In this document: one piece after another, positions 50,689-60,576 of the stretch
How positions within the stretch are numbered: the first letter of the stretch is position 1
Layout of the letters: each line of letters opens with the position of its first letter
Assembly: GCF_051628905.1 (NCBI RefSeq)
Contig: NZ_CP157575.1
Location: forward strand, 1,984,001 to 2,048,000
Length of the DNA stretch: 64,000 bases
Origin: Asaia sp037151935
GTDB lineage: Bacteria; Pseudomonadota; Alphaproteobacteria; Acetobacterales; Acetobacteraceae
Direction: 5' to 3'
The notes under the pieces: generated by a model
Told to the model about the DNA's origin: nothing
The model's input: the letters and a program-made list of their open reading frames with translations, nothing else
The model's database searches: none
Position numbers and translations under genes: made by a program

Positions 50689-50836
50689 TGTTTCGCTGTC
50701 ATATCCTATTAGAACACGGTTCTGAGGCTGGAGACCGCTTGGCTGAGCAGGGGTGAACGGCTATCAACTGCGACAAAATGTTTCATACTCCCTGAGCCGA
50801 GGTTTCCATGCGCTCCCTTGACGGCCTTGCCTGACC

Positions 50837-51982
50837 ATGCAGGCACCTCTTATCCGCCGCCTCGGTCTGGCAGCGCTTATCGCCATCGTCCTGCTTGGGG
50901 TGGTGATCACGATCGTTCATGAGCATGGCGGTTCCCGCCCCGGCCGCCCTCTGGCGCAGCTGACACGCGAGAACGGCGTGGTGATCGTTACCGATGATTC
51001 TCCGCTCATGAAGCGTCTTCGTGTCGAGCCGGTCAAAGCCAGCATTCTGGCTCACGGCCTGCGTGTGCCCGGAATGGTCTCGGCTGAACCCAGGCGCAGT
51101 TTCAATATCCTGACTCCCGTGACGGGCCATGTAATCAGGACAGATCTTCAGCCTGGCCAGATGGTGCGCCAGGGCGATGTTCTTGCCGTGCTGGCCTCTG
51201 GCGATCTCGATCAGGCTTATGCCGATATGATGAAGGCCCGTGCCCAGCAGACCTATGAAGAGCGCGTGGTCAAACGTGCCCAGGATGTGCTTGCCGTTGG
51301 CGGTAACGCCCGCAAGGATCTGGATTCCGCACTCAACGATCTGGCTCAGGCCAAGGCAGAGCGTCAGCGCGCCGAGCGTCGTCTCGAAACCCTGAACAGC
51401 CGCACGGATCAGGATGGCGAAGGCCTTGTGCGCCTCGTTGCTCCGATAGACGGTCTTATTGCCAGCACAACACTCGCTCCGGGTGTCAATGTCACGGATG
51501 CAACAGCGGTGCAGGCGGTTCTGCTGGACCTTTCCCAGGTTCAGATAGACGCTGAGATTCCCGAAGATTCGGTTGGCATCGTTTCGCTGGGCCAGCAGAT
51601 GAGCGCGCAGATCAGCGCCCTGCCGGGCAAGCATTGCGCTGCCCCCATCCAGTCGATCGAGCCGGCTTTGCACAGCGATACGAGACGTGTGATCGCCCAT
51701 ATCACCTGCGAGAACCCTGACGGGATGCTGCGCCCTAACATGTTTGCCGATATCGAAATTGCGGTGAAGCAGCCCGAGATGGTGATCATCCCCAAGACAG
51801 CGCTGCTCATGAACAATGACCGACTGACCGTTTTTGTTCAGGACGGCGCCCCGATGCATTTCCGTCGTCGTGCCGTGACGGTGAGTTATGACGAAGGGGA
51901 CGCAGTGCGTGTTCTCTCAGGGTTGCAGGCGGGAGAGACGATTGTCACCCGTGGTGCCATCCTTCTCAATGATCATGACTGA
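50837..51982 (+). CDS. RND efflux periplasmic adaptor (CusB/CzcB type)
   Basis: The 381-residue membrane fusion protein has an N-terminal membrane anchor (LGLAALIAIVLLGVVITIV), lipoyl halves (VTGHVIRTDLQPGQMVRQGDVLAVL and VAPIDGLIASTTLAPGVNV), a coiled-coil hairpin (about 135-190) and a C-terminal beta domain (NMFADIEIAVK, VLSGLQAGETIVTRGAILL). It links the inner-membrane pump to the outer-membrane channel. The pump gene follows after 34 bases. The type of pump points to heavy-metal export. Confidence 0.9.
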   Translation: MQAPLIRRLGLAALIAIVLLGVVITIVHEHGGSRPGRPLAQLTRENGVVIVTDDSPLMKRLRVEPVKASILAHGLRVPGMVSAEPRRSFNILTPVTGHVIRTDLQPGQMVRQGDVLAVLASGDLDQAYADMMKARAQQTYEERVVKRAQDVLAVGGNARKDLDSALNDLAQAKAERQRAERRLETLNSRTDQDGEGLVRLVAPIDGLIASTTLAPGVNVTDATAVQAVLLDLSQVQIDAEIPEDSVGIVSLGQQMSAQISALPGKHCAAPIQSIEPALHSDTRRVIAHITCENPDGMLRPNMFADIEIAVKQPEMVIIPKTALLMNNDRLTVFVQDGAPMHFRRRAVTVSYDEGDAVRVLSGLQAGETIVTRGAILLNDHD

Positions 51983-52016
51983 TTTGTCAGCGCCGCAGAT
52001 GAGAGCCCTATAATCC

Positions 52017-55000
52017 GTGATCGCGACCCTGATTTCCTGGTGCTTCACGCGCCGGCATATAATTTTTATTTGCGCTGTCTTTCTGGCTCTGGCGGGCGGT
52101 TACGCCTGGCGCGTTCTGCCGGTCGAGGCCTATCCCGATCTCGGGGCGGTCAATGTTCAGGTCACGACCCAGGTTTCCGGCCTCGCCGCCGAGGAAATGG
52201 AGCAGCAGATCACCGTTCCGCTCGAGCGTGCGCTCGCTGCCGTGCCGGGGGTGACCGAAAGCCGGTCCAGCAGCACATTCGGTCTGTCACTCATTACCCT
52301 GATCTTTCATGACGGGGTCGATGTCTTTACTGCCCGACAGCTCGTGCTCGAATTGCTTGGCACGGCGAGCATGCCCGATGGCGTGACGCCCCAGCTCGGA
52401 CCGATTACCGGGCCTGCTGGTGAAATTTTCCGCTACACGCTGGAATCGGATTCGATGGATCTGATGCAGCTCTCCGATGTGCAGCGCTGGATCGTCATCC
52501 CCACGCTTCAGCGCGTACCGGGCATTGTGAACGTCAATAATTTCGGCGGGCTCACGCGCGAATATCAGCTCGTACTTAAGCCCGACGCCTTGCTGCGCTA
52601 CGGGTTGAGCACCGATGACGTGGTCAACGCCATCAAGAACAACAATGCCAATGCAGCGGGCGGCCGTGTCACACGCGGCGAGCAATCCTATATCGTGCGC
52701 GGCGTGGGCATGATCCATACGCTCGATGACATGAAGCGCATCGTGGTGGCCCAGCATAATGGCACCCCTGTCCTGCTGAGCGATCTGGGTCAGGTGCAGT
52801 TCGGTCATCAGATCCGCGAAGGTATTCTGGGCAAGGACAACAACCCCGATACGATCGAGGGTATCGTGACCATGCTGTCAGGGGCCAACCCGTCTCTGGT
52901 TCTGGATAACGTGCATGGTGTTGTCGACCAGTTGCAGGAGCGTCTCAAGCCGCTCGATGTCCGTCTCGTGCCCTATATCGACCGCGACAATCTGGTGAAG
53001 GCCACGACCCACAAGGTCGGCGAGACCATGGTTGAGGGTATCGGCCTCGTTCTGGTCATTCTCACGCTTTTCCTCGGTAGCCCGCGCAGTGCGGTGGTGA
53101 CGGCGGTGACAATACCCCTCGCCCTGTCGACCGTGTTCGTGCTGATGCATTTCTTCGGCATGTCCGCCAATCTGTTTTCGCTCGGCGCCATCGATTTCGG
53201 CGTGATCGTGGATGGTGCCATCGTCATTACCGAGGCCATCTTGCGCCTGCGCGAGGAATCGCCGAAAGCGACATTGACCAGCACCGAAGTGCTGAGCGTG
53301 GCGCGTATCGCCGGGCGTTCGATCTTCTCCTCCACGCTCATCATTATCGTGGCCTACAGTCCGCTTTTCGCCTTCGAAGGCAGTGAAGGCAAACTCTTCC
53401 GGCCTATGGCCTATACGGTCAGTTTTGCGCTGATCGGCGCGCTGGCCTGTGCGCTTTGCCTTATCCCGACACTCAGCTACCTCGCTCTGCACAAACCGCG
53501 CCGCATCTGGCACAATCGTCCGCTCGAAGCGCTGCATCGCGCTTATGAACGCGGTCTCAACCATATGCTGGCGCGTCCGCTGGTGACCTATATCGGTGGC
53601 GGCGCAGCATTGCTGGCGGTCGTGATTCTGGGCGCTACGGTCGGTCGCGAATTCCTGCCCGATCTTGATGAGGGAGCGCTCTGGCTTCAGGTTCAGCTCC
53701 CGACGGGTATTTCACTCGATGAAGGCAGCCGCATTGCAAGCGAAGTGCGTTCGGCGATCAGGGAATTTCCTGAGACGTCCTATGCCATCACCCAGCTGGG
53801 TCGCAACGATGATGGCACCGATCCCTGGACGTTTTCGCATATCGAAATGCCGGTCGGGCTCAAGCCATACGATCAATGGGCCAGTGGCGAAACGAAGGCG
53901 CAGTTCATCAATCGTCTGCGCGAGCGGCTCGTCCAGATTCCCGGTATCAGCTTTGGTATCAGCCAGCCTATTCAGGACGGCATGAACGATCTGGTCGGTG
54001 GCGCGCACTCGCCATTGGTGCTGCGCGTCTACGGCAATGATTTCCATGAATTGCGACGCATAGGTCGGGAGATCGTGGGTATCTTGCATGATGTGCCCGG
54101 CACCGCCGAGGCCTCGATTTTCCAGGAGCCGCAAATTCCGCAGCTCATGATCACGCCTCGTCGCGACCAGGCGTCACGTTATGGCATTAATGTGTCCGAC
54201 ATCAGCACAGTCGTGCAGAATGCGATTGGCGATGCCGCCATCACCTCGGTCTATGTCGAAGACCGCGTCTATAACGCAACGCTGCGCGTCGGGTCCGACG
54301 ATTTGAAAGACCTTGCCTCGATACGCTCTCTACCGCTGCGCTCGACCGATGGCGCGCCGATCCCTCTGGCAGAGGTGGCCGATGTGGGTCTGCATATGGG
54401 CGAGAGCAACATTGCCCATGAGATGGGAGAGCGTCAGATCACCATTCGCGTCGATAACGGCCAGCGCCCGCTCTCTCAATATCTCGAAGATGCCCAGAAG
54501 CGCATCGCTGCGCAGGTGCATTTCGACCCCCGCAAATATCGTCTGCAATGGGCAGGCAGCTTCGAGCAGGAGCAACGTGCCCAGGCCCGTCTGGGCGTAG
54601 CCTTGCTGGTCATGTTCTCGATCATGCTGCTGCTTCTGTTCATGGAGTTCGGCACGTTCCGACATGCGGTGCTCGTGCTCAGCGTCGTGCCGCTTGCCAC
54701 GCTCGGCGGTCTGATCGCCCTGCATCTGCGCGGCGAGACGCTCAATATTGCGACTGCCGTGGGCTTTATCGCGCTGTTCGGTGTGGCCGTGCAGAACGGC
54801 ATCATCATGATTGCAGCGATCAACCGACATCATCGCTCCGGGCTGAGCATCCATGACTCCGTTCTGGCTGGCGCAGGCGAGCGCTTCCGCCCCGTTCTCA
54901 TGACGGCAACCGTCGCCAGTGCGGGTATGTTGCCAGCCGCTCTCGCCACCGGCGTCGGTACGGACGTGCAACGCGGTCTGGCCACGGTCGTCGTGGGCGG

Positions 55001-55109
55001 TCTCGGTATCGCGACCCTGCTGACCCTGTTCGTTCTGCCCGTCTTCTTTTTCGAGATGGAGCATTTCATCGAGCGCCGTAAGGCGCGCCGTTCGGGAGGC
55101 GTGTCATGA
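52017..55109 (+). CDS. Heavy-metal efflux RND transporter (CusA/CzcA type)
   Basis: The 1030-residue protein is full length for an HME-RND pump, with twelve membrane helices and two large periplasmic loops. The fourth helix holds Asp393, Asp399 and Glu406 (DFGVIVDGAIVITE), with the spacing of the proton-relay residues of CzcA. The start is GTG. It uses the proton gradient to export divalent or monovalent metal ions; which metal is not fixed by the sequence. Its stop overlaps the outer-membrane gene by four bases. Confidence 0.95.
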   Translation: MIATLISWCFTRRHIIFICAVFLALAGGYAWRVLPVEAYPDLGAVNVQVTTQVSGLAAEEMEQQITVPLERALAAVPGVTESRSSSTFGLSLITLIFHDGVDVFTARQLVLELLGTASMPDGVTPQLGPITGPAGEIFRYTLESDSMDLMQLSDVQRWIVIPTLQRVPGIVNVNNFGGLTREYQLVLKPDALLRYGLSTDDVVNAIKNNNANAAGGRVTRGEQSYIVRGVGMIHTLDDMKRIVVAQHNGTPVLLSDLGQVQFGHQIREGILGKDNNPDTIEGIVTMLSGANPSLVLDNVHGVVDQLQERLKPLDVRLVPYIDRDNLVKATTHKVGETMVEGIGLVLVILTLFLGSPRSAVVTAVTIPLALSTVFVLMHFFGMSANLFSLGAIDFGVIVDGAIVITEAILRLREESPKATLTSTEVLSVARIAGRSIFSSTLIIIVAYSPLFAFEGSEGKLFRPMAYTVSFALIGALACALCLIPTLSYLALHKPRRIWHNRPLEALHRAYERGLNHMLARPLVTYIGGGAALLAVVILGATVGREFLPDLDEGALWLQVQLPTGISLDEGSRIASEVRSAIREFPETSYAITQLGRNDDGTDPWTFSHIEMPVGLKPYDQWASGETKAQFINRLRERLVQIPGISFGISQPIQDGMNDLVGGAHSPLVLRVYGNDFHELRRIGREIVGILHDVPGTAEASIFQEPQIPQLMITPRRDQASRYGINVSDISTVVQNAIGDAAITSVYVEDRVYNATLRVGSDDLKDLASIRSLPLRSTDGAPIPLAEVADVGLHMGESNIAHEMGERQITIRVDNGQRPLSQYLEDAQKRIAAQVHFDPRKYRLQWAGSFEQEQRAQARLGVALLVMFSIMLLLLFMEFGTFRHAVLVLSVVPLATLGGLIALHLRGETLNIATAVGFIALFGVAVQNGIIMIAAINRHHRSGLSIHDSVLAGAGERFRPVLMTATVASAGMLPAALATGVGTDVQRGLATVVVGGLGIATLLTLFVLPVFFFEMEHFIERRKARRSGGVS

Positions 55110-56605
55110 GAAAACAGCTTTTGCTGACCTGTGCCGGAGCACTGGCTCTGTCGGGCTGTGCCATCGGCCCGAATTTTCACCGGCCTGACATGCTCAAGAA
55201 TGCCGCCTTTCAGAGCAACGCCCTGCCCGCCACGATTCATGGCACGCAAGGCAGCGGCGCCGCCGGAGCGGCCCAGACTCTGACAGTCGGGGCCGATCTG
55301 AGTGGCGAATGGTGGAAGGCGCTAGGTGCACCGCAACTCGATGGTCTCGTGGCGCGTGCCTTGCAGAACAACCCGTCGCTGAAATCGGCTCAGGCGTCGC
55401 TCAAGGCGGCCTATGAGCAGACGAAGGTAGCCGGAGCGCCGCTTCTGCCCAGCATTTCGGCCTCGTTCAACCCGACGCGCAACAAGACCTCTCAGGCGCT
55501 GTCGCCTGTGCCGGCCAATAACAGCTATCTCTATAATCTTCATACGCTTCAGCTGAATATCTCCTATCAGCCCGATCTCTGGGGCGGCTTGCGTCGTCAG
55601 GTTGAAAACCAGGCGGCTCAGGCAGAGATGCAGCGCTTCCAGCTCGTTGCCACCACGAATACGCTGATCAACACGCTGGTCGTCACCCTGATTACCCAGT
55701 CGAGCGTCAATGCCCAGATTGCGGCGACGAAAGACATCATCGCGACCCAGCAGAAGCTGCTCGATGTCATGGAAAAGCAGTATCGTCTCGGTGATATTGC
55801 CGAGGCGCAGGTTCTGGCGCAGAAGGCTGCCCTTGCACAGGCGCAGGCTACCCTGCCGCCTCTGCACCTTCAGGCCGAGCAGGCGCATGACCAGATCGCA
55901 GCCCTTGTCGGCACGACGCCGGACGAGGTTCTGCCGGAAATTCCCCTCGACGCCTATCGTCTGCCTGCCACCTTGCCGGTCAGCTTGCCGAGCGCCCTGC
56001 TGTCTCAGCGTCCCGATATCCGCGCGGCGGAATCGCAGATGCACAGCGCCAGTGCGCAGGTCGGTGTGGCCATTGCCAATCGCCTGCCCAATGTGCAGCT
56101 TTCAGCCACGCCGGGTCAGGCCGTTAATGCCATGAGCCAGTTCTTCACTCCCGGTTATGGCAACTGGTCGATCGGCGCCATGGTGGCGCAGCCCATTTTT
56201 CAGGGCTTCGAGCTGATGCATCTCGAGCGCCAGGCGCGAGACAATCTTCTGGCCGCGACAGAGCAGTACAAGAACACCGTGCTGACCTCGATGCAGAACG
56301 TGGCCGATACGCTTCATGCCCTGCAGGACGATTCAGACGCCCTGACCATCAGCGCGGCGAATGAAGATGCTGCCGTGCGCAGCCTGCGTATTTCGCAGAG
56401 CCAGATGTCCTACGGCGATATCAGTCCGATTCTGCTTCAGGCGGCGGTGCAGATCGAGCTTGAGGCCCGTCTCAACCTGATCCAGGCCAAGGCGACGCGC
56501 TACACCGATAGCGTAGCCCTGTTTCAGGCGCTCGGTGGCGGGTGGTGGCATCGTAACGATACCGCTATGAAGGTTCCCTCGACAGACTGGCACGCGGCGT
56601 TCTGA
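55106..56605 (+). CDS. Outer-membrane efflux lipoprotein (NodT/CusC type)
   Basis: The 499-residue protein has a lipoprotein signal (GALALSGC, then AIGPNFHRP), two TolC-like repeats and the conserved LLSQRPDIRAAE. It completes the tripartite metal-efflux pump. The start overlaps the pump stop (ATGA). It is the second NodT-type protein in the window, and the two are not close copies. Confidence 0.93.
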   Translation: MRKQLLLTCAGALALSGCAIGPNFHRPDMLKNAAFQSNALPATIHGTQGSGAAGAAQTLTVGADLSGEWWKALGAPQLDGLVARALQNNPSLKSAQASLKAAYEQTKVAGAPLLPSISASFNPTRNKTSQALSPVPANNSYLYNLHTLQLNISYQPDLWGGLRRQVENQAAQAEMQRFQLVATTNTLINTLVVTLITQSSVNAQIAATKDIIATQQKLLDVMEKQYRLGDIAEAQVLAQKAALAQAQATLPPLHLQAEQAHDQIAALVGTTPDEVLPEIPLDAYRLPATLPVSLPSALLSQRPDIRAAESQMHSASAQVGVAIANRLPNVQLSATPGQAVNAMSQFFTPGYGNWSIGAMVAQPIFQGFELMHLERQARDNLLAATEQYKNTVLTSMQNVADTLHALQDDSDALTISAANEDAAVRSLRISQSQMSYGDISPILLQAAVQIELEARLNLIQAKATRYTDSVALFQALGGGWWHRNDTAMKVPSTDWHAAF

Positions 56606-56653
56606 CCTTCCTGGCGCGCCGCATGACCGGCGCGCACAGGAGAACCATCGCTG

Positions 56654-58447
56654 ATGAAGTCCCCCCGTCTTTCCCGCCTGGCCCTGCTTGGCTTCGGTTG
56701 CCTTCTTGGTGCGACAACCGCGCTCGCCTCTCCTGCCTGGGCGGCCGCGCCTGACAGCAAGGCCGCGACGGCCTTCGACAAGCTGCTCGATGACGAATGG
56801 CAGTATCAGCTCAAGAACGCGCCGGAGCTCGCGACCTCCATCGGCGATTATCGCTACAACGACCGCTGGAGCGATCTTTCCCTCGCCCATATCAAGGGCT
56901 CCGTGCCCGTTCTGACCGGCTATCTCAAGCGCTTCGAGGCCATTGCGCCCTCATCGCTCGACGACCAGCGCCAGATCAGCCGCGCGATGATCATTCAGCA
57001 ATTGCAGGACACGCTCGAAGGCATTCGTCTCAAGACCTATGAGATGCCCATCGACCAGATGAACGGCGCCCAGCTGCAATATCCTGGCTTCGTCTCCAGC
57101 ATTCCGTTCGATACCACGAAGCATTACGAGGATTACCTCGCCCGCCTGCGCGCCATCCCCACGGCCATCGATCAGGTGATCGCCCTTGCCCGACTGGGCG
57201 AAAAAGACGGCCTGATGCAGCCGCGCTTCCTGCTCGAAAAAGCCGAGCAGCAGGTCGAGCAGATTGCTGCCCCCGAGGGCGAGAAAAGCCCGTTTGGCGA
57301 ACCCGTCACGAAATTTCCGGCCAGCGTTCCCGCTGCCGATCAGGCGCGTCTGCGCAAGGCGATCGTTGCTGCTATCGATCACGATGTGCGCCCTGCCTAT
57401 GAGCGTCTGGCCGCGTTCATGAAGCAGGGCTACGCCGCCTATGGCCGCGCTCAGGAAGGTGTCTGGGCGCTTCCGGGTGGTGACGCGCTCTATCGCTACG
57501 ATATCCGAACCCTGACCACCACCACCATGACGCCCAAGGAGATCCATCAGCTCGGGCTCGATCAGGTCGCCAGAATCGAAGGCGAGATGGTCGAAATCGC
57601 CCATAAGCTCGGTTTTGCCGATCTGGCTGCCCTGCGCGCCTCCGTGGCCAAGGACCCCAAGCTCTACGCGACTTCACGCGAGCAGATCATCGATCTCTAT
57701 CGCAAGGATATCGCCCAGATGGAGCCCGCGCTCACGCGTGACTTCGACAAGATCCCGACCACGAAGCTGGAAGTGCGTCCCGTCGAGCGTTATCGCGAGG
57801 CCGAAGCCGCCGGTGCCGAATATCATCAGGGCACGCCTGACGGCTCGCGCCCCGGTATCGTATTCGTCAATACCGGCGATTATGCCAAGCGCGATCTCTA
57901 CACGATTGAAGACACCGCCTATCATGAAGGCGTGCCGGGCCATCATTTCCAGATCTCCACGGCCCAGTCCCTGCCGCTCCCGCCTTTCCGCCAGCAGGGT
58001 TTCTACAACGCCTATATCGAAGGCTGGGCGCTTTACGCCGAAGGCCTCGGCAAGGAGCTGGGATTCTATAAGGATCTCTACAGCGATTATGGCCGTCTGA
58101 ACGGCGAACTTCTGCGCGCCGATCGTCTGGTTCTGGATACGGGCGTGCACGATCTGCACTGGACCCGCGCCCAGATGCTCGAGTTCTTCCACGCGCATTC
58201 GCCCACCAGCGAGCCTGACATGCAGGCCGAGACCGATCGCTACATCGCCTGGCCCGGTCAGGCTCTGGGCTACATGCTCGGCCAGCAGACAATCTTGCGC
58301 CTGCGCGAAAAGGCAAAGACCGAGCTTGGCTCGAAATTCGATATCCGCAAATTCCACGATGTCGTGCTTTCCGGCGGCGCCCTGCCGCTGAACCTGCTCG
58401 CCGATCGCGTGGATGCCTGGATCAAGGAAGTGAAGGCCCAGAAGTGA
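56654..58447 (+). CDS. DUF885 family exported protein (putative metallopeptidase)
   Basis: The 597-residue protein has a signal peptide (cleavage near residue 30, SPAWAAAP), then a DUF885 domain. It contains a zinc-peptidase-like HEGVPGHH at 424-431 and the downstream Glu in EGWALYAEG. Relatives in Proteobacteria are periplasmic putative dipeptidases or carboxypeptidases; activity of this one is inferred. A copy of the dispersed repeat starts two bases after the stop. Confidence 0.88.
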   Translation: MKSPRLSRLALLGFGCLLGATTALASPAWAAAPDSKAATAFDKLLDDEWQYQLKNAPELATSIGDYRYNDRWSDLSLAHIKGSVPVLTGYLKRFEAIAPSSLDDQRQISRAMIIQQLQDTLEGIRLKTYEMPIDQMNGAQLQYPGFVSSIPFDTTKHYEDYLARLRAIPTAIDQVIALARLGEKDGLMQPRFLLEKAEQQVEQIAAPEGEKSPFGEPVTKFPASVPAADQARLRKAIVAAIDHDVRPAYERLAAFMKQGYAAYGRAQEGVWALPGGDALYRYDIRTLTTTTMTPKEIHQLGLDQVARIEGEMVEIAHKLGFADLAALRASVAKDPKLYATSREQIIDLYRKDIAQMEPALTRDFDKIPTTKLEVRPVERYREAEAAGAEYHQGTPDGSRPGIVFVNTGDYAKRDLYTIEDTAYHEGVPGHHFQISTAQSLPLPPFRQQGFYNAYIEGWALYAEGLGKELGFYKDLYSDYGRLNGELLRADRLVLDTGVHDLHWTRAQMLEFFHAHSPTSEPDMQAETDRYIAWPGQALGYMLGQQTILRLREKAKTELGSKFDIRKFHDVVLSGGALPLNLLADRVDAWIKEVKAQK

Positions 58448-58448
58448 G

Positions 58449-58569
58449 AGGGCAGGCGGGGCTCTGCTCCGCCCCAGCCAAAGGGCCGTTGGCCTTTGGA
58501 AACCTGATTGATTAAAGCGGGGATCGAAGGGGCTTGCCTCTTCGCGGGTTCAGGGCAGAGCCCTGAGGT
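58449..58569 (-). repeat. Dispersed structured repeat, copy 3 (inverted)
   Basis: Read on the minus strand it matches the other copies: TCAGGGC-TCT-GCCCTGA, then CGAAGAGGCAAGCCCCTTCG and a CCAAAGGCC/GGCC-TTTGG stem (plus-strand 58478-58499, one bulge). It starts two bases after the DUF885 stop. Ends GCAGAGCCC/GGGCTCTGC form inverted repeats. It lies upstream of the MATE gene start. Confidence 0.88.
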
Positions 58570-58642
58570 GACGATAAAAAAATCTCCATTCCGAAATTCT
58601 GTCGTTCCCACTGGCCTGCGAACAGGGCAGGATTGGGCGGAT

Positions 58643-60040
58643 ATGCCTCTGCTTTCGTCTCCCCCCAACAAGATTTCTCCCGATGAGCTGACTTCGCAGG
58701 AGCAGGCGCCTGCGGTCGATCTCAGGGCGACCCGTCCTGCGCGCTTTGTGCATGGCAGTATCATGCGTCATGTCGTGGTCATGGCGGGTACGGGGGCGAT
58801 CGGGCTTATGGCCGTCTTCGCGGTCGATCTGCTCAATTTTTGGTATATTTCGCATCTGCATGACCCGGCGCTGACGGCAGCAATCGGCTTCGCAGCGGCG
58901 CTTGGTTATGTGCAGGTGGCGGTATCGATCGGAATGACGATCGGGCTCGGCGCCATTATCGGGCGACTGATCGGCGCGCGGCGCATCATACGGGCGCGGC
59001 GCTTTGCTTCGGCCTTCATGGTGGTGATGGTGGCCGTCACAGCGGTGCTTGGCTGTCTGACGGCGGCTTTGGCATCCTTTCTGCTTACGCTACTCGGCGC
59101 GCGGGGAGAGGCGCTCAATCAGGCCGTTGGATTCCTCCATCTCGTCTCGCCGTTTTTGCCGCTAGTCTGTTACGGCATGGCGCAATCGGCCCTGTTGCGA
59201 TGTGTTGGTGATGCCCGACGCTCGATGCAGGTGACGCTGGTCGGTGCATTCGTTTCCGCTATTCTCGACCCGATTCTGATCTTCGGGTTTCATATGGGGC
59301 TGACGGGTGCGGCGATCAGTACGATCATCTCGCGGGGAACCGTGGTGGCCTTTGGTTTTTTCAGCCTGCGGAATCACCGCATGCTGGAATGGCCAAAACT
59401 CTGGGCGATTGCACCAGCGACGCGTCAGATAGGCGGTGTGGCTTTGCCCGCAATCGCGACGAATCTTGCTACGCCGATCGGCGGGCTGTTCACTACGCAT
59501 TTCATGTCGCGTTTTGGTCTGGAGGCGATTTCGGGCCAGGCGACCATTGATCGCATCGTTCCTGTGGCCTTTGCTTTCGTGTTCGCCCTGACGGGGTCGG
59601 TCGGGCCGATCATGTCGCAGAATCTGGGGGCCGGAAAGAGGGATCGTGTGCGTGAGGCACTTTATGCCTCGCTCAAGCTGACGGCGCTGTGCGTGGTGCT
59701 GACCTGGGCCATTCTGGCGGCGTTCCACACCCCCATACTGCATCTGTTTGCGTCGAAAGGGGTAGCGATACGCATCGTCACGCTGTTTTGCTGCTGGCTG
59801 GTGGCGAGCTACTTCTTTGTGGGGCTGCTCTTCGTTTCCAACACGGCGTTCAACAATCTCGGGCATCCGCTCTATTCGACAGGGTTCAACTGGGGGCGGG
59901 CGACGCTAGGCACGATACCGTTTGTGTGGATCGGTTCTTTTTACGGACCGATCGGTATTCTGATCGGTCAGTCTCTTGGGGTCGTGATTTTTGGAAGTCT
60001 GGCAGCCTTTACGGCCTTCAGGGTCATTAAACGGATCTGA
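58643..60040 (+). CDS. MATE family efflux transporter
   Basis: The 465-residue protein has about twelve hydrophobic helices and the MATE pattern: a first bundle (FAVDLLNFWYISHLHDPALTAAIGFAA), GALIGRLIGARR-like IGLGAIIGRLIGARR, and SVGPIMSQNLGAGKRDRVREAL. MATE proteins exchange drugs or organic cations for protons or Na+. The frame is open back to 58508, but that part lies in the dispersed repeat, so the ATG at 58643 is more likely. Substrate unknown. Confidence 0.88.
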   Translation: MPLLSSPPNKISPDELTSQEQAPAVDLRATRPARFVHGSIMRHVVVMAGTGAIGLMAVFAVDLLNFWYISHLHDPALTAAIGFAAALGYVQVAVSIGMTIGLGAIIGRLIGARRIIRARRFASAFMVVMVAVTAVLGCLTAALASFLLTLLGARGEALNQAVGFLHLVSPFLPLVCYGMAQSALLRCVGDARRSMQVTLVGAFVSAILDPILIFGFHMGLTGAAISTIISRGTVVAFGFFSLRNHRMLEWPKLWAIAPATRQIGGVALPAIATNLATPIGGLFTTHFMSRFGLEAISGQATIDRIVPVAFAFVFALTGSVGPIMSQNLGAGKRDRVREALYASLKLTALCVVLTWAILAAFHTPILHLFASKGVAIRIVTLFCCWLVASYFFVGLLFVSNTAFNNLGHPLYSTGFNWGRATLGTIPFVWIGSFYGPIGILIGQSLGVVIFGSLAAFTAFRVIKRI

Positions 60041-60576
60041 GAATGCTCACGGGCTGTTTATCGAGCTGATTTCAGAAGACTGACGGGTGGACATCGATTT
60101 CGATCTCGAAGGGAAAGTCTTTCGAAGCGTGCGGGGCGAGAGCAGAACCTGCGCAGCAAACAGTGTCGGGGAACAAGGCAGACGATATTGCCCAGACGGG
60201 AAATGCTGGTTTACGATGTCTGTGAAATAAGAAAAAATTTTATTTTAACCGACACATGGAAAAATAACTTAATTTCGGTGTCTTTATTTTTCTTTTTTGT
60301 TTTTGTTCAGAAAAATAATAATATATATTGCAATATATAATTTTATTTCAGTGTAGGTTTCAGGAATGTTTTTTGTTATTTGCCTAACTTGGATGCTCTA
60401 TGTGGCAGAGTGAGAAATTTTTCTTTTTCCACCTACGCAACAAGAAGATACGACAATGTATTTTGTCGCATATCGCATCTTTCCTATCTGCCCTCCCAGA
60501 TTGTAGTGAGGGACAAACAAGGCGGTGCGGATGCTCGGATTTGCCGTCCCTGAAAATGCTGTGACTGAGAGAAACG
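60041..60576. promoter_or_regulatory. AT-rich leader of the rhamnose cluster
   Basis: No gene is present in this 536-base gap. From about 60225 to 60480 the sequence is very AT-rich, in strong contrast to the rest of the window. It contains an 18-bp perfect palindrome, TATATATTG-CAATATATA (60322-60339). Promoters and an AT-binding silencer site for the rfb operon are likely to lie here. Confidence 0.5.
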
